From: an uncultured bacterium
GTDB lineage: Bacteria > Planctomycetota > UBA1135 > GCA-002686595
Assembly (NCBI GenBank): GCA_938083085.1
Contig: CALLKX010000018.1
Location: forward strand, 1-64,000
DNA length: 64,000 nucleotides
Direction of reading: 5' to 3'
Of the stretch, positions 38,063 to 47,441 are shown one piece after another. Numbering within the stretch: position 1 is the first letter of the stretch; each line of letters begins with the position of its first letter. The notes below the pieces were generated by a model. It was not told the origin of the DNA and did no database searches. It was given only the letters and a program-made list of their open reading frames with translations. Position numbers and translations under genes: made by a program.

Positions 38063-39361
38063 CTAGAGGCCCACATCCGAGGGCGGGACAGCGGTCATGC
38101 GGTAGATCCGCCGCCTGGCCTCGCGGCCGTCGCCCGTGCGGCGCACCTCGGGGTTCCAGAACTCCCAGAGGAGATCCCCGGCGCGGTTCACCTCCAGGAC
38201 GCGACCCCGCTCCGATTCGGTGATCAGGGTGGTCCCGCCGGGGAGGCGCTGGGCGAACCCCCGAACCTCGCTGAAGAGGCTGCGTTCCCCGTCGGGGGGG
38301 TAGGACCATGTCACCTCGCCGCGGTCGGGGTCGACCTCGATGACCCGAGACCAGCCCCGGTGCTTGCCGTTGTCGAAGATCAGCCACCGCTGGCCACCGT
38401 CCACGGGGGTGGGGGCGTGGGGCCAGTCCAGGGAGCCGGGGCCGAAGGACCGCCCGAGGTCGCCGCTCGGGAGGTTGACCTCCACCACCAGGTCCACGTT
38501 TCGGAGGCAGACGAGCATGGAGCGCGGTCCGCTGAAGGCGATCGAGTTGAGGTGGAAGTAGTCGTAGACCGTCGGGTCGGCGCCCGGATTCGGGGCGAAC
38601 CCGTCCAGCGGGTGCTCGGCCGCCGTTCGCTCCTTGAGCGAGCCCATGTGGTCCCATGTGCTCCAGGTCTCGAGGTCCGTCGCCGGAGCGCCGGAGGCCT
38701 CCTCGAGGAAGACCACCTCGTCAAAGCGCACGCGACGTCCGCGGTGCGTGACCTCGTGATGAACAGCGACCGCGAGCCGCCGACTCCCTTCGTCCCGCCC
38801 CTCGGGCACCAGCGCGACCTCATGGTGACACGGGAGATTCACAGCCCACAGGACCTCGCCGTCCGGCGCGAGCAGCGTGAGGCCCTCATCCACCGAGACG
38901 CACGCGATGCGGCCGCCGGGCAGGACCCGGGCAAATTCGACCTGGCGCCGGTCGGGGACCCGGTGCCCCCCGATGACCTCGCCCTCGGCGGAGATCACGA
39001 CCACGCGGTCCCGGTCATCCGCGAAGGTTCGCGGCCAGGGAGAGGCCACGTCCGCCCGCATGGGGGCGGCTGGGATCGCAGCAGGCTCATCCCAGCCGGA
39101 GTATCCGAGCGCCGCAAGCTCCGAGAGGTCCGCGGGCGCCTCGCGGCGGCCCCTGCCCTGCGAGGGGGGCGCGGCGGCTGAGACCGCGGAGCTGAGCCCA
39201 GGGTCGAGCCCGGAGTTGAGCCCGGATTGGGCACCGGAGTCGGGCCCAGGATCGAGTCCCGCTGGCTCATCCCTATCGCACGCTGCGCAGGCGACCAGCG
39301 CAGCGACCACCAGGGGCGCGAGCCGCCTAGTTGGAGGAGCAGGTTCCAGGGCCGCCGCCAT
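38063..39361 (-). CDS. arylsulfotransferase (ASST)-like lipoprotein
   Basis: 432 residues with a short lipoprotein signal (RRLAPLVVAALVACAAC, Cys28, Asp at +2). Residues 30-90 are a low-complexity linker containing SGLNSGLDPGLSS repeats and the LSELAALGYSGWDE motif. The rest is a six-bladed propeller of the ASST family, with blades such as RQVEFARVLPGGRIACVS, YDYFHLNSIAF and RVIEVDPDRGEVTWSY, ending in LLWEFWNPE. ASST enzymes transfer sulfate between phenols via a catalytic His; the His in FHLNSI is the natural candidate but was not confirmed. The start overlaps the end of the FmdB gene by 35 bases. The sulfotransferase role is tentative. Confidence 0.75.
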   Translation of the reverse strand: MAAALEPAPPTRRLAPLVVAALVACAACDRDEPAGLDPGPDSGAQSGLNSGLDPGLSSAVSAAAPPSQGRGRREAPADLSELAALGYSGWDEPAAIPAAPMRADVASPWPRTFADDRDRVVVISAEGEVIGGHRVPDRRQVEFARVLPGGRIACVSVDEGLTLLAPDGEVLWAVNLPCHHEVALVPEGRDEGSRRLAVAVHHEVTHRGRRVRFDEVVFLEEASGAPATDLETWSTWDHMGSLKERTAAEHPLDGFAPNPGADPTVYDYFHLNSIAFSGPRSMLVCLRNVDLVVEVNLPSGDLGRSFGPGSLDWPHAPTPVDGGQRWLIFDNGKHRGWSRVIEVDPDRGEVTWSYPPDGERSLFSEVRGFAQRLPGGTTLITESERGRVLEVNRAGDLLWEFWNPEVRRTGDGREARRRIYRMTAVPPSDVGL

Positions 39362-39572
39362 CGTCGCAGGATCCCGCGGCGAAGCCGCTGGCTGGACTCT
39401 CGGGCATGGGGACGCTGCCTCGCAGGTACGCGGGGGTCCCGATGCTGAACGAGGAGATCTTCTTCTCCACGTCAGCGCTCGAGCACTTGGGGCACTCGGG
39501 GGCCTCGGCTCCGAGGATCAACTCCTCAAAGGTGTGTCCGCAGCTCGCGCAGTTGAAATCGTAGATCGGCAT
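39327..39572 (-). CDS. FmdB-family zinc-ribbon protein
   Basis: 81 residues. The ATG at 39572 gives the canonical MPIYDFNCASCGHTFEEL start of FmdB regulatory zinc-ribbon proteins; an upstream frame extension has no similarity. Zinc ligands are C8, C11, C27 and C30 (ECPKC). The C-terminal 40 residues are Gly/Ser-rich with three further cysteines (SCDDGGGPGTCSSN). Family members are small presumed regulators of unknown mechanism, often beside metabolic or translation genes. Its 3' end overlaps the ASST-like gene by 35 bases, suggesting cotranscription. Confidence 0.88.
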   Translation of the reverse strand: MPIYDFNCASCGHTFEELILGAEAPECPKCSSADVEKKISSFSIGTPAYLRGSVPMPESPASGFAAGSCDDGGGPGTCSSN

Positions 39573-39592
39573 CGTGGTCTCTCGAGAGTGTA

Positions 39593-40531
39593 TTAGACCA
39601 CCGGAGGCCGTGAAACAACGGGCGGGTGGGCCAGGGCTGCTCCGCGTCTCCAGAGCCTGAGTAGCCGCCCCACATCGGGATCCCATCCGGCGATCGGGAA
39701 GGCCGCTCCGCCGAGGTCTCGCGGGCACCGCTCGAACCGGGCCAGCGCGCGCCGACGGGAGCGCTGGATCGAGCTTACGAGCCCGGGGAGGCTCGCCACC
39801 GGCCGACCGTTCTCACGGCGCGATGCGGCGTAGGCGAGCAAGAGCGCGTCCGTGTCCTCCGTTCGCATCCAGTCGGCAGCGAGGCTGAACCAGGCCCCCA
39901 GGTCATCTTCGACTCGCCGCAGGTTGCCTCGGCGCCAGGCGGTCGGTCCGCCCCCAGCGGTCCCCAGCCAGATCAACGAGCGGCCAAACCCGGGCCCCGG
40001 TTCGTTGCAAGGCTCGGTGGCGAGGACGTTTCTGGGGTAGAGCTCGGCGTGCAGGAAGCGCAGGGCATGCATGCGTCCAATCTCCCTCCCGAGTTCCGCG
40101 AAGAGGTGGGTTCGGCGGGCAGGGGTCGCCGCGGCGACGGCGTCGTCGAGGGTCAGCGCCCCCCGGACCCTCCGCGTCACCAGCAGCTCGCTGGAGGGGA
40201 ATCCGAGGCGATGGATGGTGACGGCTCCCAGGGGCTCGGCCGCGCGGAAGAGCCGCTTCCTCATCCATATGAGGTGGTCGGATTCGGCTTCGCAAGGAGC
40301 GGGGGCGCCCAGGAGCCAGCGCCGGACGCCGAGCTGCAAGGAGCGGCGGAGGGAGACGGGCCCGCCCTTCAAGGTCCCCTCGATCCCGTCGAGTGTGACC
40401 GCCTGATGGTGCGGCTGAGGAGCGAGGGAGCAGCAGCGCTCCGCGAGGCCCACCAGAGCGCTCGGATTGTGCTCGGACACCACTCTTACTCTCCGAAGGG
40501 GGGTCCATTTGAGCAGCCGCGTCGAGGTCAT
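39593..40531 (-). CDS. WaaP/Kdo-kinase-like protein with altered catalytic residues
   Basis: 312 residues resembling the lipopolysaccharide kinase (InaA/WaaP/KdkA) fold. The helix LGREIGRMHALRFLHAELYPRNVL (147-170) aligns with the catalytic loop, but the usual HxD aspartate is E163 (H161-A-E). N168 is kept. The metal-binding DxD region reads LIWLGTAGGG, so the second Asp is missing. The following RRGNLRRVEDDLG fits the family. Activity is doubtful; it may be a pseudokinase acting on or sensing cell-envelope glycolipid. The FmdB gene begins 21 bases after its stop on the same strand. No LPS glycosyltransferases are nearby. Confidence 0.7.
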   Translation of the reverse strand: MTSTRLLKWTPLRRVRVVSEHNPSALVGLAERCCSLAPQPHHQAVTLDGIEGTLKGGPVSLRRSLQLGVRRWLLGAPAPCEAESDHLIWMRKRLFRAAEPLGAVTIHRLGFPSSELLVTRRVRGALTLDDAVAAATPARRTHLFAELGREIGRMHALRFLHAELYPRNVLATEPCNEPGPGFGRSLIWLGTAGGGPTAWRRGNLRRVEDDLGAWFSLAADWMRTEDTDALLLAYAASRRENGRPVASLPGLVSSIQRSRRRALARFERCPRDLGGAAFPIAGWDPDVGRLLRLWRRGAALAHPPVVSRPPVV

Positions 40532-40742
40532 CGCAGCCCCAGCCTAGGGCCTTGCCCTCCCGGCGGCCTCCACAGCGGCGCCCATCGGCGCGCCGACTGC
40601 GATCCGCCTGCCGAGCGCCCCGGCGCCCCCCGGTGCCATCCCCCCCTCTGCCAGGCACAGCCCGGGGGGAGGTCGTCGCCTCGGCGTCCGGAGAGCCCTG
40701 GAGGGTGGCAGATGGCCGCTGGTATAACTCCTAGTATTGGGG

Positions 40743-40771
40743 TTGATATTGGGTGGCTAATTACCGATAAG
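40743..40771 (+). promoter_or_regulatory. sigma70-like promoter upstream of the candidate small RNA
   Basis: TTGATA at 40743-40748 (five of six matches to the -35 consensus), exactly 17 bases, then GATAAG at 40766-40771 (four of six to the -10 consensus). It predicts a start near 40778. In a roughly 70% G+C genome a correctly spaced pair like this is uncommon. Confidence 0.5.
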
Positions 40772-40777
40772 TGGTCT

Positions 40778-40914
40778 GTGGGCGCTGCGACGCCTGCTCT
40801 CCCTCCCTAAAAAAATAGGCACGGCGCCTCGGGTCTTTCTTGGCAGGCGATCCGTTTCCATGACGTCGGGCCTCACTCCTCGATTGGCTTTCGCCAGTCG
40901 GGGAGTTCTTTTTT
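40778..40914 (+). ncRNA. candidate structured small RNA, unassigned family
   Basis: A predicted transcript of about 137 nt bounded by the promoter at 40743 and the terminator at 40875. CGCCTGC (40791-40797) can pair with GCAGGCG (40843-40849), closing a domain that contains a small CCTA-A6-TAGG hairpin (40806-40819) and a self-complementary GGCGCC. The strong terminator is then the second domain. No start codon with a convincing reading frame is present. The sequence does not match what I know of 6S, SRP, tmRNA, RNase P or common riboswitches. A leader of the aldehyde dehydrogenase gene is an alternative but would need readthrough of the terminator and 246 bases of spacer. Confidence 0.45.
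40875..40914 (+). terminator. strong intrinsic terminator
   Basis: A 14-bp stem, ACTCCTCGATTGGC (40875-40888) with GCCAGTCGGGGAGT (40893-40906) allowing G-U pairs, a TTTC loop, and the tail TCTTTTTT. It is directional to the plus strand. The only upstream gene is on the minus strand, so it must end a transcript that starts within this interval. Confidence 0.85.
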
Positions 40915-41012
40915 CATGGGGATCGCTGCTCCCCGGCCGGGAGGACCGCGGACCTGCCGCGACGGCAGATGCCACTCCAGGGCCACTCCGGGGCCACAGC
41001 CGTCAGCACCAC

Positions 41013-41090
41013 GAGTCGGGCCGGGAGTCGGGCCGGGAGTCGAGCCGGGGGTCGAGCCGGGGGTCGAGCCGGGGGTCGAGCCGGGGGTCG
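41013..41090. repeat. 12-bp tandem repeat, six full units plus a partial unit
   Basis: Units GAGTCGGGCCGG, GAGTCGGGCCGG, GAGTCGAGCCGG, then three of GGGTCGAGCCGG and a degraded seventh. They are in frame with the aldehyde dehydrogenase gene and would read SRAG/GRAG, but they lie upstream of the conserved start, so they are regarded as noncoding. Confidence 0.85.
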
Positions 41091-41160
41091 AGACCGAGGA
41101 CGCGGCCCGCCCGCGCGCCTATCATCGGCGACCGGCCTGTCACCCGCAGGCGCGCTCCCC

Positions 41161-42585
41161 ATGAGACCTCACTTCCTCGCGAGCAAGCCCCGTTCCTCGT
41201 CCGACGGCCTGACGGTGAAGGACAAGTTCACGGGCGAGACGATCGATGAGGTGGCCCTCGCGTCCCCGGAGATCATCCGGCAAGGCATCGCCGCTGCCAG
41301 CAGCTGCCGCGATGCCATGCGACGCATGGAGGGCCACGAGCGCGCCGCCGTGCTCGAGCGCCTGGGCGAGGGGATGCTGGCGCGACGCGATGAGCTCAGC
41401 TGTGTGCTGGTGCGCGAGGCGGGGAAGCCCCTTCAGTTCGCCGCCGGCGAGGTCGACCGGGCGCTGGAGACCATCCGCATCTCCGCGCGGGTCGCGATGG
41501 AGGCGAGCGGTGGCCTCCTCCCGCTCTCCTCCAGCCCGGCGAATACCGGGTACCGCGGGAGCTACATGCGGGTCCCGGTCGGTGTGTGTGGGTTCATCAC
41601 CCCGTTCAACTTCCCCCTGAACCTCGTGGTGCACAAGGTGGCGCCGGCCATCGCAGCGGGCTGTCCGTTTGTCCTCAAGCCGGCGAGCAGCACACCGCTC
41701 AGCGCGTTGATCCTCGGTGAGATCCTTGCGGGCAGCGGGTTGCCGGAGGGGGCCTTCTCGATCCTCCCTGCGAGGGGGGCGGACGCGGAGCCCCTCGCCA
41801 CCGACGATCGGGTCGCCAAGCTCTCCTTTACTGGCTCGGATGAGGTGGGTTGGATGCTGAGGCGGAGAGCGGGGAAGAAGCGCGTCACGCTGGAGCTGGG
41901 AGGGAACGCGGCGGCCATCGTGGACGAGACCGCCGACCTGGCGGATGCGGCGCAGCGAATTGCGTTCGGTGGCTACTACCAGGCGGGGCAGAGCTGCATC
42001 AGTGTGCAGCGGGTCATCGTCGTGGATGAGGTCTACGAGGCCTTCCGGGAGCTCCTCGTCGAGGCGGTCTCGGGCGTTGTCCACGGGGACCCGTCGCTCG
42101 CGGCGGTGACCGTGGGCCCCTTGATCTCCGAGGCCGACGCGATGCGCGTGGAGGAGTGGGTCGGCGGCGCGATTCAAGCCGGCGCGACGCTGCTCTGTGG
42201 CGGCCCCAGGGAGAGCTCTGTCGTGCCCGCGACGCTCCTCGAGGGGGTCCCTGCCGGGGAGCCCGTGCTCGATGAAGAGGTCTTCGGGCCGGTGGTCTGC
42301 CTCGTCCGCGTGAGGAACTTTGACGCGGCGCTCGTCGAGGCCAACAGGACTCGATTTGGCCTCCAGGCGGGGGTGTTTACACGGGACCTGCTCCGGGCTC
42401 ACCGGGCCTGGGACGAGCTCGAGGTGGGGGCCGTGATCGTCGGAGACATCCCCTCGTGGCGGGCGGACGTCATGCCCTACGGTGGGGTCAAGGACTCCGG
42501 CCTTGGTCGCGAGGGGCCGGCGAGCGCCGTGGAGGAGATGACCGAGCTGCGACTCATGGTCATTCGCGATCCGAGCCGAAGCTGA
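41161..42585 (+). CDS. NAD(P)-dependent aldehyde dehydrogenase
   Basis: 474 residues from the ATG at 41161; the frame is open upstream through a repeat but homology starts here. Catalytic Cys279 in AGQSCISVQRV and general-base Glu245 in LELGGNAA show the normal 34-residue spacing. The motifs GVCGFITPFNFPLNLVVHKVAPAIAAG, SFTGSDEVG, DEEVFGPVV and MPYGGVKDSGLGREGP are in order. The last resembles succinate-semialdehyde/glyceraldehyde-3-phosphate (GapN-like) and lactaldehyde dehydrogenases, so a small hydroxy- or semi-aldehyde substrate is plausible. The helicase gene starts 49 bases after its stop on the same strand. Confidence 0.93.
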   Translation: MRPHFLASKPRSSSDGLTVKDKFTGETIDEVALASPEIIRQGIAAASSCRDAMRRMEGHERAAVLERLGEGMLARRDELSCVLVREAGKPLQFAAGEVDRALETIRISARVAMEASGGLLPLSSSPANTGYRGSYMRVPVGVCGFITPFNFPLNLVVHKVAPAIAAGCPFVLKPASSTPLSALILGEILAGSGLPEGAFSILPARGADAEPLATDDRVAKLSFTGSDEVGWMLRRRAGKKRVTLELGGNAAAIVDETADLADAAQRIAFGGYYQAGQSCISVQRVIVVDEVYEAFRELLVEAVSGVVHGDPSLAAVTVGPLISEADAMRVEEWVGGAIQAGATLLCGGPRESSVVPATLLEGVPAGEPVLDEEVFGPVVCLVRVRNFDAALVEANRTRFGLQAGVFTRDLLRAHRAWDELEVGAVIVGDIPSWRADVMPYGGVKDSGLGREGPASAVEEMTELRLMVIRDPSRS

Positions 42586-42634
42586 CGGGCGGCGCGTGGT
42601 CAGGGGTGGCGCGGCGGGTAGACTCGCCGCCGCA

Positions 42635-44847
<2,213 letters not shown>

Positions 44848-44851
<4 letters not shown>

Positions 44852-45813
44852 GCGCTCAGGACGCCGGGGGGCCCGCGAGGTTGCCCGAGGAGGTGCAGAT
44901 GGCCTTCGACCGTGTCCTCGCTCAGGCGCAGGAGCTGGGCGTGGTGACCTCCCTTGGCAACTATGCGCGGCAGGCGCTGGAGGCCGCTGAGGTCGCCTGC
45001 GCCCCGGCGGCGCCGGGAGGGTCGGCCGCAGGCGTCGCCCAACCAGCAGAGCCGAGCGGCCGCTTCGGGATGGTCGGGTCCAGCCCTCCCATGCTCGAGC
45101 TCTTCGCGATGATTGACCGCGTCGCGGCCTCTGGTGTGCCCGTCTTGATCCAAGGGGAGACGGGGACCGGAAAAGAGCTGGTCGCCCGGGCGCTCCACGA
45201 CGCGAGCCCCCGCAAGGCCGGGCCCTTCCTCGCTGAGAACTGCGCCGCCATCTCCGAGAACCTCCTGGAGAGCGAGCTCTTCGGTCACAAGAAGGGGGCG
45301 TTCACCGGCGCGGTGGCGGACCGCCCGGGGCACTTCATGGTGGCGGATGGGGGGACGGTCTTCTTGGACGAGGTTGGGGACATGCCGCTGTCCATGCAGG
45401 CCAAGCTGCTGCGAGTCCTCCAGGACGGCGAGGTCCGCGCCGTCGGCGCCAATACGACCCGGAAGGTGGACGTTCGGATCATCGCCGCGACCCATCGCGA
45501 CCTCCCCTCGGCCGTGGCCAGCGGGGCCTTCAGGGAGGACCTGATGTTTCGTTTGAATGTGGTCACGCTCCATCTCCCGCCCCTTCGGGACCGGGGGGAT
45601 GACGTACGAGCCATCGCCCGGGCTCTCCTCCCGGGGATCGCCGAGGAGGTTGGCCGGGAGGCCTCAATCACCGAGGAGGCCCTCGCCGCTCTCGCGACCT
45701 GGTCCTGGCCGGGGAATGTCCGTGAGCTGGAGAACGAGCTGCGCCGCGCCGTGGCGCTCTCGGGGGGCGTGATCCGGCCCGCGGACCTTTCACCTCGGGT
45801 CCTCGCCGTCTGA
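44848..45813 (+). CDS. sigma54-activator-type AAA+ ATPase lacking a DNA-binding domain
   Basis: A 321-residue protein. The first 70 residues are helical then Ala/Pro-rich, with no receiver or GAF domain. The AAA+ domain is complete: Walker A QGETGTGKE (102-110), the sigma54-contacting loop GAFTGA (150-155), Walker B VFLDEVGD (171-178), the sensor region RIIAATHRDL, RLNVVTLHLPPLRDR and WPGNVRELENELRRA. The protein ends 10 residues after the helical lid (PADLSPRVLAV), so the usual Fis-type helix-turn-helix is missing. It could activate sigma54 polymerase from solution, as known for a few activators without DNA-binding domains. Four-base overlap with the helicase gene implies translational coupling. 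Confidence 0.9.
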
Positions 45814-45908
45814 TTCGGGGGGCCGCGTCGGGAGTGGGGCGGCGCCGGATTCCCGCTAGGTCCGATTGCTCCTCGACAGGGAGTTCTCGTCCCGGCTTCA
45901 ATGGGGCC

Positions 45909-47264
45909 ATGGCGAGACTCACACTCGATGAAGGCGGCGAGGTCCGCAGGTTCAAGCTCTCTTCCGGCAAGCTCACCTTCGGGAGCGGCGAGGGTGCGAC
46001 CCTCAAGCTCAGCTCGGAGGACGTGGCGGAGCGCCATGGCGTCATCGAGATGGGGCCAGAGGGAGCCACGCTTCAGCTGGCCAAGGGGGTCATGCCGGCC
46101 AAGGCGGGGGGGGCTCAGATCTCGGGCTCGTACCTCATGAAGGACGGTCAGGCGGTCTCCATCGGGAGCGCAAAACTCACCGTTCAGTACGACGAGGGCG
46201 AGGGGCCCGCGAAGCCCAAGGCCGCCAGCACCTCTCGCCGAGGATCGTCGGCTCGAGGGAAGGGCGGGTCTGGCGGCGGGCGTGTCGCGTCGAGCCGTCG
46301 GCAGCAGTCCAAGGGGCCGGCCATCCCGGCCGGTGTCGTCGCCGGCGCCGTGGTCCTCGTCTTGGTCATCGTGGCGTTCATGCTGCTCAACCAGACCTCC
46401 AAGGGGCTGGCGGGCGAGAACTTCGACTTCACCGCTGAGTGGAATCGCTACCAGCGAGAGCGGCAGGACGATCCCGTAGGTGCCCGGGCGACCCTGACGC
46501 AGCTCGCGGCCGAGCAGCTGACCCCGGATCAGCGACGGATGGTTGAGAAGGCCGAGACCGTCAAGGATGAGCTCATGGATGAGCTGGACGACTCGGTCCG
46601 CAACACAGGGATCAACCCCTGGAAGGACGCGCGGCTGATCAATTACTCGGAGAGCAAGTGGAACCCCAAGGGCGAACGCCCCCACGCCCGCGTGTTCATG
46701 AATCGAGCGAAGTGGTTCGTTGATGAATTTCCGACTCACCCTGACGTGGATCGTGTCCGGCGCTTGATGGACCGGATCGGACCCGTCGCCGAGTTGGACA
46801 GCGACGACACCCTCGAGGACATTCGCTGGGAGGTCTGGGGGCTGACCGCGGCGGAGCCCAAGGACTTCCGCGGCGGCTTCGGGGCCATCGACCGGTTTGC
46901 CGCAACGGCGGCTGGACCGGACGCGACCGGGGCCGAGCAGCTACGGCAGGAGTTGGTCACCGCCGAGAAGGAGTTCTACGAAGAGAAGCTCGCGGACGCG
47001 GCGGTGGTCTACGACCGGGTGACGTACCCCAAGAAGTACGATCCCTCGGAAGCCATCGATGACATGGTCCGGATCATCGTGTGCTGTCAGACCGAGGCGC
47101 TCCGGGACGATGCGGCGCAGCGTCTCCTCCAGATCACGGAGTTCACGCCGGCGCTGCTCAATGGCTACAAGCGGTCCAACCCAGCCTCGCAGCCGTTCCG
47201 CTACAAGCGGCTCTTGGGCGAGGCTGACATCCGCGCCTTTGCCGAGGAGAATGGCCTGGAATGA
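45909..47264 (+). CDS. FHA-like single-pass membrane protein
   Basis: 451 residues from the ATG at 45909. Residues 1-95 look like a degenerate FHA domain (KLTFGSGEGATLKLSSEDVAERHGVIE): the phosphothreonine-contacting Arg is Ser and the SxxH Ser is Ala, while the His is kept. A Ser/Gly/Arg-rich linker leads to a transmembrane helix (AGVVAGAVVLVLVIVAFMLL, about 140-160). The outer part is helical and charged (about 170-451) and resembles TPR-like repeats without a clear motif. It starts 95 bases after the sigma54-ATPase gene and ends at an intrinsic terminator. A signalling scaffold is inferred; partners are unknown. Confidence 0.72.
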   Translation: MARLTLDEGGEVRRFKLSSGKLTFGSGEGATLKLSSEDVAERHGVIEMGPEGATLQLAKGVMPAKAGGAQISGSYLMKDGQAVSIGSAKLTVQYDEGEGPAKPKAASTSRRGSSARGKGGSGGGRVASSRRQQSKGPAIPAGVVAGAVVLVLVIVAFMLLNQTSKGLAGENFDFTAEWNRYQRERQDDPVGARATLTQLAAEQLTPDQRRMVEKAETVKDELMDELDDSVRNTGINPWKDARLINYSESKWNPKGERPHARVFMNRAKWFVDEFPTHPDVDRVRRLMDRIGPVAELDSDDTLEDIRWEVWGLTAAEPKDFRGGFGAIDRFAATAAGPDATGAEQLRQELVTAEKEFYEEKLADAAVVYDRVTYPKKYDPSEAIDDMVRIIVCCQTEALRDDAAQRLLQITEFTPALLNGYKRSNPASQPFRYKRLLGEADIRAFAEENGLE

Positions 47265-47270
47265 GGGCGC

Positions 47271-47302
47271 GGTACCCCGCTGACGGGAGCGGGGTACCTT
47301 TA
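47271..47302 (+). terminator. intrinsic terminator after the FHA-like gene
   Basis: Perfect 11-bp stem GGTACCCCGCT (47271-47281) and AGCGGGGTACC (47288-47298), loop GACGGG, then a short TTTA tail. It ends the helicase-sigma54-ATPase-FHA transcription direction. Confidence 0.75.
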
Positions 47303-47441
47303 AGGAACCGCGCGGTCGCCAGGCGCGTCCAACGGGGGCCCCTGGGCCCTCTGAGCGCTCCAGCTGGACGGTCGCCGTCACTGGGTCTCTGATTGGGACC
47401 CTGCCGCTGGCGAGCTCAGCGCCTGCCCGTGACCTTCATCC

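Larger units (their letters stand above)
40532..41160. other. 629-bp gene-free interval with small-RNA signals and a repeat
   Basis: No credible protein gene is seen here. The left part (40532-40720) is G+C-rich spacer upstream of the WaaP-like gene. Positions 40721-40915 are clearly less G+C-rich than the rest of the window and contain a promoter-like pair, inverted repeats and an intrinsic terminator. Positions 41013-41090 hold a 12-bp tandem repeat, then the aldehyde dehydrogenase starts. Confidence 0.7.

Noticed and set aside
37427..39181. 584-codon plus-strand frame opposite pyrE and the ASST-like gene
   Set aside because: It spans two real minus-strand genes and has no recognisable domain, so it is an artefact of G+C bias.
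41013..41090. Short repeats considered as a CRISPR array
   Set aside because: Units are 12 bp and contiguous with no spacers, and no cas genes are present.
40743..41160. Riboswitch controlling the aldehyde dehydrogenase
   Set aside because: The terminator lies 246 bases before the start codon with a tandem repeat between, and no known aptamer consensus was recognised. An independent small RNA fits better.
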